DNA from: Algorimicrobium sediminis
GTDB lineage: Bacteria; Bacteroidota; Bacteroidia; Flavobacteriales; Flavobacteriaceae
Length of the DNA: 64,000 bases
Assembly (NCBI RefSeq): GCF_042684585.1
Contig: NZ_JBHULS010000002.1
Location: forward strand, 744,001-808,000
Reading direction: 5' to 3'
This document shows, piece after piece, positions 26,102-35,354 of the stretch. How positions within the stretch are numbered: the first letter of the stretch is position 1; every line of letters begins with the position of its first letter. Below the pieces are notes generated by a model. The model did not search any database. It saw only the letters and a list, made by a program, of their open reading frames with translations, and was not told the origin of the DNA. Position numbers and translations under genes: made by a program.

Positions 26102-26621
26102 TTTCTATCTTGTAAGTAAGATGCGTATAGGCATCATGTGCAGTTTGGTTTTTATAACTCGGGCGCCACTTATTATAGCTGCTTGTAATTTGTAATAATT
26201 GATTTACTATAGCCTCATTAAAGGGTTGCGGTCGTAAATTTAAACTGTTTTTATAAACTTGATAAGCACCAGCTAGACCTTTACAGTTTATTATAAACCG
26301 AAACGTTACATAGCCAGAATCTGTATAATTATTATTATTATAATGTTGCTTTACAAACATTTTAAAGTGGTTTTTATCTTGTTTGTATTTAGAAGCTTCA
26401 TTGGAGTAGTAAGAGCTAATAGCTTTCCAGTTGCAAGCGGTAAAAGTTGTGTGCCGTATGGCTGTTTCTGGCTGTATATAGCCAGCTACAGCTGTAACTG
26501 GTTTTTCCGGGGTGTAAGCATAGGTAAACAAATAATATGTGTAGCCATATAGGGCAAATAAAATAGCTGTAACACCTAATACAACGTACAGGAAAATTTT
26601 AAAAATGCGTTTCCGTGTCAT
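26073..26621 (-). CDS. membrane-anchored protein with TonB-C-like domain
   Basis: A 182-residue protein with a basic N-terminus, one membrane helix (about 8-32) and a periplasmic domain. Its C-terminal half (GYVTFRFIINCKGLAG to WRPSYKNQ and LTYKIENG) resembles the TonB C-terminal fold found in many Bacteroidetes TonB-like proteins. The long Pro-rich periplasm-spanning linker of true TonB is absent, so energy transduction is doubtful. It is first gene of the run with the TPR lipoprotein (29-base overlap), ClC and a small membrane protein. Confidence 0.65.
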   Translation of the reverse strand: MTRKRIFKIFLYVVLGVTAILFALYGYTYYLFTYAYTPEKPVTAVAGYIQPETAIRHTTFTACNWKAISSYYSNEASKYKQDKNHFKMFVKQHYNNNNYTDSGYVTFRFIINCKGLAGAYQVYKNSLNLRPQPFNEAIVNQLLQITSSYNKWRPSYKNQTAHDAYTHLTYKIENGQITNIMP

Positions 26622-26635
26622 TGGTTAAAGCTATG

Positions 26636-26672
26636 AAAAAACTTGTCCCGATTAGGATATCGGGACAGGTTT
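26636..26672 (-). terminator. intrinsic terminator after aspS
   Basis: Arms CTTGTCCCGAT (26642-26652) and ATCGGGACAGG (about 26659-26669), with one G-T pair, are followed on the minus strand by a T-tract. It lies directly past the aspS stop. Confidence 0.7.
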
Positions 26673-26679
26673 TAGGTAT

Positions 26680-28434
26680 TTATTGCGTTATCTGTAATTT
26701 TAAACTTAACTCATCCAGCTGTTTGCTGTCCAGTGGCGCCGGTGCATCAATCATAACATCGCGTCCTGCATTGTTTTTAGGAAATGCTATAAAATCGCGA
26801 ATGGTTTCTTTGCCGTGTAAAATGGCAACTAACCTATCCAAACCAAATGCCAAACCGCCGTGTGGTGGCGCGCCATATTGAAAGGCATCCATTAAGAAAC
26901 CAAATTGAGCTTTGGCTTCAGTTTCAGAAAAGCCTAAATAATCGAACATCATGGCTTGGGTTTTCTTATCGTGAATACGAATAGATCCACCACCAATTTC
27001 GTTACCATTTAACACCAAATCGTAGGCGTTTGCTTTTACGGCACCGGGATTGGTAGCAAGTAAATGCAGCTGGTCTGGTTTTGGTGCCGTAAAAGGGTGG
27101 TGCATGGCATGGTAGCGTTGGGTTTCTTCATCCCACTCCAACAATGGAAAATCGATAACCCAAAGTGGTGCAAATTCGTTTGGTTTGCGCAAGCCTAATC
27201 GTTCCGCTAATTCCATACGTAGGGCACTTAATTGAGTACGGACCTTATGCGTTGGGCCGGATAATACACAAATTAAATCGCCTGGTTTAGCGTTTGTTTT
27301 TTCGGCCCATAAAGCTAAATCCGTTTGGGTATAAAACTTGTCTACAGACGATTTGTAGCTGCCATCCTCGTTGCAACGGCAGTAAACCATACCAGAGGCG
27401 CCAATTTGTGGGCGCTTTACCCAATCAATTAATTTATCTATTTCTTTTCTAGTATAACTATTTCCGCCAGGTACGGCAATGCCAACAACTAACTCGGCGG
27501 TATTAAAAACGCCAAAATCTTTGTGTTGTGCTACTTCATTTAGCTCGCCAAAGGTCATTCCAAACCGAATATCTGGTTTGTCGTTACCGTATAAACGCAT
27601 CGCATCATCATAAAGCATGCGCGGAAAGGCGTTAACTTCTACACCATTTATTTCTTTTAATAGGTGTCTGGTTAAACCTTCAAAAGCATTTAAAATATCT
27701 TCCTGTTCTACAAAAGCCATTTCGCAGTCTATTTGCGTAAATTCAGGTTGCCTGTCGGCACGCAAATCTTCATCTCTAAAGCACTTAACAATTTGAAAAT
27801 ACTTATCCATGCCACCAACCATTAATAGTTGTTTAAAAGTTTGTGGGCTTTGTGGAAGCGCATAAAATTGACCTTGGTTCATTCTGCTAGGAACTACAAA
27901 GTCTCTGGCTCCTTCTGGTGTGGACTTAATTAAGTAAGGGGTTTCTACTTCAATAAAACCTGCTTCAGACAAATAGTTTCTTACCTCTTGAGTAACCTTG
28001 TGGCGAAATATTAAACTGTTTTTTACAGGATTTCGCCTAATGTCCAAATAGCGGTATTTCATTCTGATGTCTTCGCCACCATCGGTGTTATCTTCAATGG
28101 TAAATGGCGGAAGTAATGCGCTATTTAAAATGCTTAATTTGGTTACTAATATTTCAATGTCTCCTGTGGGAATATTGGCGTTTTTAGAGGCGCGTTCTAT
28201 AACGGTACCAGTAACTTGAATAACAAACTCCCGACCCAGTTTTTGTGCCTCTTCCATAATAGCTTTTGGGGTGCGTTCGGCATCAAAAACCAGTTGCGTT
28301 ATCCCGTAACGATCGCGTAAATCTACCCAAATTATAAATCCTTTGTCGCGCGATTTTTGAACCCATCCGGATAGGGTAACTTCGGTATTAATGTGTGTTG
28401 CTCGTAATTCACCACAGTTATGACTTCTATACAT
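26680..28434 (-). CDS. aspS: aspartate--tRNA ligase
   Basis: A 584-residue class II synthetase charging tRNA-Asp. An N-terminal OB-fold anticodon domain (about 1-105, GWVQKSRDKGFIIWVDLRD) is followed by class II motif 1, motif 2 (FRDEDLRADRQPEFTQ near 215-230), a bacterial-type GAD insertion (about 305-410) and motif 3 (GLAFGLDRLVAIL near the C-terminus). Length is typical of bacterial AspRS. The flanking hairpins suggest a single-gene transcript. Confidence 0.97.
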   Translation of the reverse strand: MYRSHNCGELRATHINTEVTLSGWVQKSRDKGFIIWVDLRDRYGITQLVFDAERTPKAIMEEAQKLGREFVIQVTGTVIERASKNANIPTGDIEILVTKLSILNSALLPPFTIEDNTDGGEDIRMKYRYLDIRRNPVKNSLIFRHKVTQEVRNYLSEAGFIEVETPYLIKSTPEGARDFVVPSRMNQGQFYALPQSPQTFKQLLMVGGMDKYFQIVKCFRDEDLRADRQPEFTQIDCEMAFVEQEDILNAFEGLTRHLLKEINGVEVNAFPRMLYDDAMRLYGNDKPDIRFGMTFGELNEVAQHKDFGVFNTAELVVGIAVPGGNSYTRKEIDKLIDWVKRPQIGASGMVYCRCNEDGSYKSSVDKFYTQTDLALWAEKTNAKPGDLICVLSGPTHKVRTQLSALRMELAERLGLRKPNEFAPLWVIDFPLLEWDEETQRYHAMHHPFTAPKPDQLHLLATNPGAVKANAYDLVLNGNEIGGGSIRIHDKKTQAMMFDYLGFSETEAKAQFGFLMDAFQYGAPPHGGLAFGLDRLVAILHGKETIRDFIAFPKNNAGRDVMIDAPAPLDSKQLDELSLKLQITQ

Positions 28435-28504
28435 AATAATATTATTGTTTTACACTTTAAGGTATGTGCGGGTGCAAATTTAAGCAAGTTAGCGGATTAT
28501 TAAA

Positions 28505-28536
28505 TAAAAAAAGCCCCAACATTTATTGGGGCTTTT
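28505..28536 (-). terminator. intrinsic terminator after the efflux operon
   Basis: Perfect 9-bp arms AAGCCCCAA (28511-28519) and TTGGGGCTT (28526-28534) have A/T runs on both sides. It lies just downstream of the RND pump gene on the minus strand. Confidence 0.8.
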
Positions 28537-28561
28537 ACTAGAAAAATCTTGTTTTACCATA

Positions 28562-31500
28562 TTAGGCGGTGTTGGCTTGTCTTTTTTCTCGAATCCACAT
28601 TTTAAGTTGCATAGATAAGAAGAACAGTACCGGAACCACGATAAGCGTTAAGAAAGTGGCAATAAGTAAACCGTAAATTACCGTCCATGCCAAGGGCCCC
28701 CAAAACACCACATTATCGCCACCCATATAAATGTTTGGATCTAGCTCGCTAAATAGGGTGAAAAAATTAATGTTTAATCCTATGGCTAGTGGAATTAACC
28801 CCAATATGGTTGTAATAGCGGTTAGCAACACCGGGCGTAAACGGGCTTTACCTGCCTTAACAATGCTTTCAAACAAATCGTTTTTAGACAAATAATCAGA
28901 ATCGTCCAGACCCAATTCGTTCTTTTTTCTATCAATTAACAATTGGGCATAATCCAGTAAAACCACACCATTGTTTACAACAATACCGGCCAACGAAATG
29001 ATACCTACCATAGTCATCATAATAACAAAGGCGCTACCCGTTATAACCAGTCCTCCAAAAACACCAATTAAACTTAAAAATATGGCCAGCATGATAATGG
29101 TTGGTTTGGATATGGAGTTAAATTGAAAAATTAAAATGAAGAAAATAAGTCCTAGTCCCGTAAAAAAAGCACCCATTAAAAAAGCCATTTGTTTGTTCTG
29201 CTCTTCAATTTGCCCCGTATAATCTATATGAATATTTTTAGGAAGATTTTTGTAGGTCTTCATTTCGTTTTGAATTTGAGCCACAATAGCTCCTGCATCT
29301 GTATAGCCTGGAGACAGTGCAGAATAAACGGTTACAACACGTTTGGTGTCCTTGTGTTTAATGGCACTAAAACTAGAATTATTTTCGTGGGTTGCTACAG
29401 CCGATAATGGGATGGTTTTTAACTGGCCCGTATTATCTCTAAACGTTATATTCTGATTAAATAACGCGCTGGTATTGTACCGGTTTTCTTCATTAAAACG
29501 CACGTAAATATCAAAATCGTCGCCACCTTCTTTGTATATGCCTGCTTTAGCACCAAAAATAGAGTTACGCAATTGCTGTCCTATTTGCGCTGCACTTATA
29601 CCTAATTCCCCTGCTTTTTCTCGGTTAATAATAACCCGCATAGAAGGTTTGTCTTTGTTTACGTCAATTTTTAGTTCATCTATGCCTGCTATGTTTTTCG
29701 AGTTAATAAATTCGCGCATGCTTTCGGCGGTATTAATTAACTCGTCGTAATCATCGCCTTCAATTTCAATATTAATTGGCGAACCGGCCGGCGGGCCGTT
29801 TACATCTTTTTCTACTGAAATTAAAACACCTGGAAATATGCCTACCAACGCTTCTTGCACTTTTTGACGAAGCATTTCGCTGTCCTCGCCACGACGGTAT
29901 TTATATTCGCGCATCGAGGCTGTAATTTTGGCTTTATGAGGCATTTCTGCTGCCGATCCTCCGTCGGTTTGTGGATTTCCAGCACCTTCACCTACTTGCG
30001 ACACGGCACTTTCTACCATAAAGTTATAGGATCCATCCTTATACTGGTTGGCATTTACCACATTGTAAACACGCTTTTCAATTTCTTTGGTTATGGCGTT
30101 GGTTTTTTCAATAGCCGTGCCTTGCGGATATTCTATGTATACAATAATTTGGTTGGGCTTATTATCTGGAAAAAATTCTACTTTGGTACGTTGCGTGGCT
30201 AACGAAATTCCAAATGCCACAAAGGATACAATTAATAGTACAAAGGTACTTATGGTAATGCCATACAAGCGCCAACCGGATAGAGCCCAGCGCAACTGAC
30301 CTTCGTACCAACGCTCCAGTTTAACCAAGGTTTTTGTTTGAAATGTATTGGCCCATTTTCTTAAAAACAAACGGTAAACCCATTGCATTAGGGCTGTTAC
30401 AACCATAAGTGTTCCAAGACCGCGGTATTCGCCACCAAAAAGAATAACCAATAGGCCTATTGCTGCCATGATAGCTGTGTTTCGTATAATCTTTTTTAGT
30501 GGCATATTTTTATCTTCAATACTCATGTATTGCGATACCAAAACAGAATTGAAGAAAATTGCTACAAATAAGGAGGAGCCTAGTACAACGGAAAGTGTAA
30601 TAGGAAGAATCATCATAAACTCGCCCATAATGCCCGGCCATAAACCAAGTGGAATAAAGGCTGCAACGGTTGTAGCAGTCGAAATGATAATAGGGAACGC
30701 TATCTCGCCAATACCTTTTTTGGCAGCTTCAATGCGGCTCATACCTTCCTCGTCCATTAAGCGGTATACATTTTCTACTACCACAATACCATTGTCTACC
30801 AGCATACCAAGCCCCATAATGAGGCCAAAAAGGACCATGGTATTTAAGCTTTGTCCTAAAAAGCTTAAAATCATTAAAGACATAAACATGGACATAGGAA
30901 TGGCAAAGCCAACAAATATGGCGTTTTTGAACCCTAGAAAAAACATAAGGACCATTACCACTAAAATAACCCCAAAAATAATGTTGTTAACCAAATCGTC
31001 TACTTGGCCAATGGTAACAGACGATTGATCGTTAGCAATGGTTACTTTTAAATCCTGCGGAAATCGGGTGTCCACGGCATTTTTAACAATAGCTTGTATT
31101 TGTTCTGCGGCATCGACCATGTTTTTTCCAGCACGTTTTTTAACGTCTAGCATTACTACAGGCTCACCAAATTCCCGGGCGTATGTAGTTTTATCTTCTT
31201 CATGGAAGCTAACGGTTGCCACGTCTTTTAAATAAATGGCTTTTCCGTTTTCCGACTTTACCACAAAGTTTTCTAGTTCGTTTGGCGTTTCAATTTCGCC
31301 TAAAATACGAATGGTTCTGCGCTGGCCACTTGTTTTTAAGTTTCCGGCAGACATGGTTAGATTTCCGTTGTTAATGGTGCTAATTATGTCGTTGAAAGTA
31401 ACATTGGCTGCCATCATTTTATAAATGTCTACAGCTACTTCAACTTCTTTCTCTTGAGCACCCCGAATATCTACTTTTTTAATTTCTAATAAATCTTCAA

Positions 31501-32038
31501 TTTCATCTTGAAGGTATTCGCCATACTCTTTAAGTTTTTGAACCGGGTAATCGCCTGAAATATTAATGTTTAATATGGGCATTTCTTCGGATAAGCTTAA
31601 CTCGAAAACATCGGGTTTTACCTTGGCTCCATTTGTCATAGGCCAATCCTCGCCAGCGGTTTTGGTGTCTATTTCGTCTTTTACTTTTTGTTTGGCTTGT
31701 TCTACGGTAATGTTTTCGTCAAACTCTACAATAATCATAGAGTAATCTTCTTGCGATGTTGAGGTAATTTCCACAACATTACTAACGGTTTTTAGTTCGT
31801 CTTCAAGCGGATCTGTTATTAGCTTTTCAACGTCCTCTGCCGTATTTCCCGGATAAATGGAACTGACGTAAATTTTGGTTTCGTTAACTTCTGGAAAGCT
31901 TTCGCGAGGCATTTCAAAAAATGCGGCAACGCCTAAATAAAAGATAACCAGAATGAGTACATACATGGTGGTTTTATTGTTTATTGCCCACGATGATAAA
32001 CCAAATTCTTTTTCTACTTGTTTTTTAATTTTAGACAT
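28562..32038 (-). CDS. RND-family efflux pump inner-membrane subunit
   Basis: A 1158-residue AcrB-type proton-driven exporter. It has two homologous halves, each with one membrane helix, a large periplasmic porter domain and a block of membrane helices. The block near 400-430 (GLIMGLGMLVDNGIVVVENV) holds the acidic residue of the proton relay. A central cytosolic linker and two extra hydrophobic helices separate the halves, making the protein about 110 residues longer than AcrB. It is last in the minus-strand operon TetR-TolC-adaptor-pump and should assemble with the two proteins encoded upstream. The drug range cannot be predicted. Confidence 0.94.
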   Translation of the reverse strand: MSKIKKQVEKEFGLSSWAINNKTTMYVLILVIFYLGVAAFFEMPRESFPEVNETKIYVSSIYPGNTAEDVEKLITDPLEDELKTVSNVVEITSTSQEDYSMIIVEFDENITVEQAKQKVKDEIDTKTAGEDWPMTNGAKVKPDVFELSLSEEMPILNINISGDYPVQKLKEYGEYLQDEIEDLLEIKKVDIRGAQEKEVEVAVDIYKMMAANVTFNDIISTINNGNLTMSAGNLKTSGQRRTIRILGEIETPNELENFVVKSENGKAIYLKDVATVSFHEEDKTTYAREFGEPVVMLDVKKRAGKNMVDAAEQIQAIVKNAVDTRFPQDLKVTIANDQSSVTIGQVDDLVNNIIFGVILVVMVLMFFLGFKNAIFVGFAIPMSMFMSLMILSFLGQSLNTMVLFGLIMGLGMLVDNGIVVVENVYRLMDEEGMSRIEAAKKGIGEIAFPIIISTATTVAAFIPLGLWPGIMGEFMMILPITLSVVLGSSLFVAIFFNSVLVSQYMSIEDKNMPLKKIIRNTAIMAAIGLLVILFGGEYRGLGTLMVVTALMQWVYRLFLRKWANTFQTKTLVKLERWYEGQLRWALSGWRLYGITISTFVLLIVSFVAFGISLATQRTKVEFFPDNKPNQIIVYIEYPQGTAIEKTNAITKEIEKRVYNVVNANQYKDGSYNFMVESAVSQVGEGAGNPQTDGGSAAEMPHKAKITASMREYKYRRGEDSEMLRQKVQEALVGIFPGVLISVEKDVNGPPAGSPINIEIEGDDYDELINTAESMREFINSKNIAGIDELKIDVNKDKPSMRVIINREKAGELGISAAQIGQQLRNSIFGAKAGIYKEGGDDFDIYVRFNEENRYNTSALFNQNITFRDNTGQLKTIPLSAVATHENNSSFSAIKHKDTKRVVTVYSALSPGYTDAGAIVAQIQNEMKTYKNLPKNIHIDYTGQIEEQNKQMAFLMGAFFTGLGLIFFILIFQFNSISKPTIIMLAIFLSLIGVFGGLVITGSAFVIMMTMVGIISLAGIVVNNGVVLLDYAQLLIDRKKNELGLDDSDYLSKNDLFESIVKAGKARLRPVLLTAITTILGLIPLAIGLNINFFTLFSELDPNIYMGGDNVVFWGPLAWTVIYGLLIATFLTLIVVPVLFFLSMQLKMWIREKRQANTA

Positions 32039-32049
32039 GCGTTATTTTT

Positions 32050-33246
32050 TTATGCGTTTGTATTATTGGTTTCGCTTGTCATGGAAATAACTTTAACAGT
32101 CTGACCGTCTTTTACGCTTCGGGCACCCTCTTGCACAATTTCATCGCCGTTGTTTATGCCTTCTAAAACCTCAATAACATCACCTTGGGTTTTACCTGTT
32201 TTAATAATTTTTCGGGTTACTTCGCCTTCGCCGTTCAATTTTTTATTAGTTACCATATAAATGTATTGGTCGCCGTTAGCATTTTCTGAAATAATACTTT
32301 GTGGAATTAAAATAGCCTGCTCGTTGGTGTAATCGTTAATTTTTAAGCGTGCCGTTAAATTGGGTTTTATAAGGCCTTGGTTGTTTGGTATGCCAACTTC
32401 TATTTTAAAAGTCCGGTTGGCGGGGTTAATAACGGAACCCGCTTGACGTATTTTTGTGTCTATGGTTTTTCCTAAAATAGGAAACTCCACCGTTACACGT
32501 TTGCCGCGTGTTACGTTGGTTATATACGTTTCGGGTACGTCGGTTTCAATGTACATGTTATCTAGATTTACCAGGCGCATTAGCGGACTTTGGCCAGCCA
32601 TAACCACGCTGCCTTGTTCGGTAATAACATCGTCTATGGTTCCTGAAAATGGTGCCGTAACATTGGTTTTTTCCAGTTGTTGTTTTAACTGATTTATGGC
32701 TTCGGTTTGCGATTCGAAGGCCGATTTGGCTTGTAGGTACTGAATTTCGCTTCCAATATTCTGATCCCATAAACGCTTTTGACGTTCGAAGGTGGTTTTA
32801 GCTAAATTGGTTTGAATTTTTAGCTGTGCTAACTGCTGGCTTAAACCGCCGTCGTCTATTTTAGCTAGTAATTGGCCTTTTTTAACTTGTTGTCCTTCGG
32901 TAACATATACATGGGTTAATATACCATTGTATTCCGGGGTTACCACAAGTAAATTTTTAGTTGTTACGTTACCTTGTATTTCTAATTCGTGATTAAAAAC
33001 ACGTGTTTCTGCTTTAAAAGTTGTTATTAACGGTACTTTTTTAACACTATCCAGTGTCGCAATTTTTTGGTTTAAGCGTTTTATTTGCTCTTCAAGTTCT
33101 TGCTGCTTTAAATCGATGTTGGTTCTAGCTTCTTTTAGTTCCGTTAGGTTATTGGATTCTAAAATAGCATCGAAATTTTTATGCTTATCATTACCGCATG
33201 AGCTAATAAGAAGCGTTAACAGTGTAAAAATGGTTATATTTTTCAT
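32050..33246 (-). CDS. RND efflux periplasmic adaptor (membrane fusion protein)
   Basis: A 398-residue periplasmic adaptor. The signal peptide ends in a lipobox LISSC (about Cys17), so it is probably lipid-anchored. A coiled coil covers about 40-70 and a second alpha-hairpin lies within the lipoyl/barrel-sandwich domain (YVTEGQQVKKGQLLAKID near 125, then about 150-205). A beta-barrel and membrane-proximal domain follow. It would bridge the RND pump and TolC. It sits 11 bp before the pump gene and 19 bp after the TolC gene. Confidence 0.93.
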   Translation of the reverse strand: MKNITIFTLLTLLISSCGNDKHKNFDAILESNNLTELKEARTNIDLKQQELEEQIKRLNQKIATLDSVKKVPLITTFKAETRVFNHELEIQGNVTTKNLLVVTPEYNGILTHVYVTEGQQVKKGQLLAKIDDGGLSQQLAQLKIQTNLAKTTFERQKRLWDQNIGSEIQYLQAKSAFESQTEAINQLKQQLEKTNVTAPFSGTIDDVITEQGSVVMAGQSPLMRLVNLDNMYIETDVPETYITNVTRGKRVTVEFPILGKTIDTKIRQAGSVINPANRTFKIEVGIPNNQGLIKPNLTARLKINDYTNEQAILIPQSIISENANGDQYIYMVTNKKLNGEGEVTRKIIKTGKTQGDVIEVLEGINNGDEIVQEGARSVKDGQTVKVISMTSETNNTNA

Positions 33247-33265
33247 GGCAGGTTGTGAGTGTAGT

Positions 33266-34609
33266 TTAGTAATTAACAGTATTTAAAATGGTTTCTAAAG
33301 CCGATTTTTTTGTTATAACATCAAACATAGATTGTAAATATTCTTGCTGTGCCGCATACAATTGTGTTTGTGCTTGACGCAAATCGAAACTGGAGGCTAT
33401 ACCTTCAAAAAACTTGGTTTGATTTTTTTGCTCAATACGTTCGGCTAAATTTAAATTTTGACGTTTGTTTTGATATTCTTCAATGGCGAATTGATAGTCG
33501 CTTTTAGCAGCAGAAATTTGAAATTTTAACTGTTGCTCGGTTTCGGTAAGTTCTTCTTTAGCTATTTCTAAATCAATTTTGGCGCGTTGTGTAGCGGCTT
33601 TGCGCATGCCCGAACTAAAAATTGGTATAGACATGTTAACACCAAAAAGCGACGAGCCATACCAAGCTTGGTTGCTGCTTGTAAAGTTAAATGTTTCGCC
33701 AAAACCGCTATATCCGGCGTTTATAAAGGCGCTTAAACGTGGTAAAAAAGTGCTTCTTTCCAATTTAAGAAATAGGGCTGCTGTTTCTTCTTGGTTTTTT
33801 GCTATTTGGTAATCGATGCTGTTTTCAACATTGTCGTTGGCCGTAAGTAGGTCTAACGAAATGTTTTGCAGCGTTAAGGTTTCCAATGTATCGGTTAGTG
33901 TTAAAGGTTCGTTTAAATCTATTCCCAAGGTAATATTAAACAGTTGGTATGCAATATTTTTGGAGCGTTCTACATTGTTTAAATAGTTTTGTAAGCCCGT
34001 TAAGGTAATTTGTAGTTGCTCCACGCTTTCTTCTTCGGTTAAACCGTTTTCGAAAATTTTAGTAGTTTCTTTTAGGTTTTTTTCCAAAACCGCAATGTTT
34101 TTTAGCACAATGTCTAAATTTTCTTCGGCTAAAAGCACATTACCGTAGGCATTTATAACCGCGTTTCTGACTTCTAAATCGGTTTTTATTTTGGCATTTT
34201 TCGAAATTTCTAAAAACACTTTTGCCGATTGTAAGGCCACTAGGTAGGAGCCATCAAAAATAAGTTGGTTTAATGTAGCTGTGGCATTTAGGCTCTGCTT
34301 GGGACTAAAGGTAACGGGGACAAATGTGCCAGGTTGGCCACCAGCTATTTCGGCAGGCAACAAGGAAACTTGTTGTTTAATCCAGCTTTGGTAATCTACA
34401 GCCGCACTTATTTGCGGCAATCCGGTTGCGGTGGTTTCCCATTTTTGTTTCTTGGCAATATCTATATCGCGAGCGGCATTCTTAACCTGTCGGTTGTGCG
34501 CCAATGCATAGTCTATAGCCTCCAATAATGAAAATTGGTTTGGTGTTTCTTGAGCCTGCAAGGCGGTTGAAGCAAGCACTACAAAAAGCAGCAAAAAAGA
34601 ATGTTTCAT
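33266..34609 (-). CDS. TolC-family outer-membrane efflux protein
   Basis: A 447-residue outer-membrane exit duct. The signal peptide ends near residue 19 (ALQAQE). Two long helical repeats follow (about 25-215 and 245-440), with the usual RDIDIAKKQKWET and FSFSPKQS-like strands, consistent with an OEP-type trimeric channel. It lies one base after the TetR stop and 19 bp before the adaptor gene, in one operon. Confidence 0.93.
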   Translation of the reverse strand: MKHSFLLLFVVLASTALQAQETPNQFSLLEAIDYALAHNRQVKNAARDIDIAKKQKWETTATGLPQISAAVDYQSWIKQQVSLLPAEIAGGQPGTFVPVTFSPKQSLNATATLNQLIFDGSYLVALQSAKVFLEISKNAKIKTDLEVRNAVINAYGNVLLAEENLDIVLKNIAVLEKNLKETTKIFENGLTEEESVEQLQITLTGLQNYLNNVERSKNIAYQLFNITLGIDLNEPLTLTDTLETLTLQNISLDLLTANDNVENSIDYQIAKNQEETAALFLKLERSTFLPRLSAFINAGYSGFGETFNFTSSNQAWYGSSLFGVNMSIPIFSSGMRKAATQRAKIDLEIAKEELTETEQQLKFQISAAKSDYQFAIEEYQNKRQNLNLAERIEQKNQTKFFEGIASSFDLRQAQTQLYAAQQEYLQSMFDVITKKSALETILNTVNY

Positions 34610-34610
34610 T

Positions 34611-35231
34611 TTAGTTGTTTAGTTTTAAGGTGTCTTGATTTTGTAAAATAGTTTCCAGTTTGGCTAGGCCTTTTTCGGTGCTAATGCCGCGAATATGATA
34701 TTCTAAAAATGTATCCATAAGGTGGCTCATTGGAAAGGTGTTGCGCGGAAAAATATCGACATCTTTTAAAGTCATCATGTTGTTAAAGTACAAACGCGAA
34801 ATAAAATCAATATCAATGGTTTTTCGGTATAAGCCTTCCAAAACGCCGCGCTTTAAGTTATTAGTTACACAGTCCTGCATAACATGAAACTGGTTGTTTT
34901 TAAGCGACTCAAAAATTTTGGGATAATATTTTTTAAGTTGGTATTGCGGCGATGATTTTTCGTTTTTTAAATGCAGCATGGTAAACATTTTAATCTCATA
35001 AATCTCGTCTATAGGATTTTTGTTACACGCGCAAATATCATTAATGCCGCTAGAAATAAATTCGAACATATATAAAGTAGCCGCTTCCACTAATTTTGTT
35101 TTTGTTTTAAAATGCTGGTAAATGGTTTTTTTAGATACCCCAATTTCGTTGGCAATATCATCCATGGTAACGCTTTTAAACCCGTAGGTTAAAAACATGT
35201 TGGCGGCTTTATTTAAAATATTCTGTTTCAT
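34611..35231 (-). CDS. TetR/AcrR-family transcriptional repressor of the efflux operon
   Basis: A 206-residue regulator. The N-terminal DNA-binding domain (about 1-50) carries the helix-turn-helix FKSVTMDDIANEIGVSKKTI and the typical YQHFKTK end. The rest is a helical ligand-binding and dimer domain with two Cys in ICACN. It is first gene of the pump operon, and a perfect 10-bp inverted repeat lies 23 bp upstream of its start, which points to autorepression. The frame continues upstream to a TTG, but ATG 35231 gives the usual short N-terminus. Confidence 0.9.
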   Translation of the reverse strand: MKQNILNKAANMFLTYGFKSVTMDDIANEIGVSKKTIYQHFKTKTKLVEAATLYMFEFISSGINDICACNKNPIDEIYEIKMFTMLHLKNEKSSPQYQLKKYYPKIFESLKNNQFHVMQDCVTNNLKRGVLEGLYRKTIDIDFISRLYFNNMMTLKDVDIFPRNTFPMSHLMDTFLEYHIRGISTEKGLAKLETILQNQDTLKLNN

Positions 35232-35253
35232 AAAGGGTGGCAAAGATACTGTT

Positions 35254-35281
35254 GGAAACTTTTAAAACCTAAAAAGTTTCC
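35254..35281 (-). promoter_or_regulatory. inverted-repeat operator for the TetR regulator
   Basis: GGAAACTTTT (35254-35263) and AAAAGTTTCC (35272-35281) form a perfect inverted repeat with an 8-bp spacer, immediately upstream of the TetR gene. This is the size and place expected for a TetR-dimer operator. Confidence 0.65.
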
Positions 35282-35318
35282 ATAGTTTTAACCTTTTTTT
35301 AATATTGCCCATGGCTAG

Positions 35319-35350
35319 TTGTTATTATTGCGGGAATTGCCTTATTTTTG
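35319..35350 (+). promoter_or_regulatory. promoter of the polyprenyl synthase gene (TTG-N21-TATTTTTG)
   Basis: TTG (35319-35321), a 21-bp spacer and TATTTTTG (35343-35350) end four bases before ATG 35355. Transcription would begin at the start codon, giving a leaderless message. Confidence 0.55.
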
Positions 35351-35354
35351 CGCT

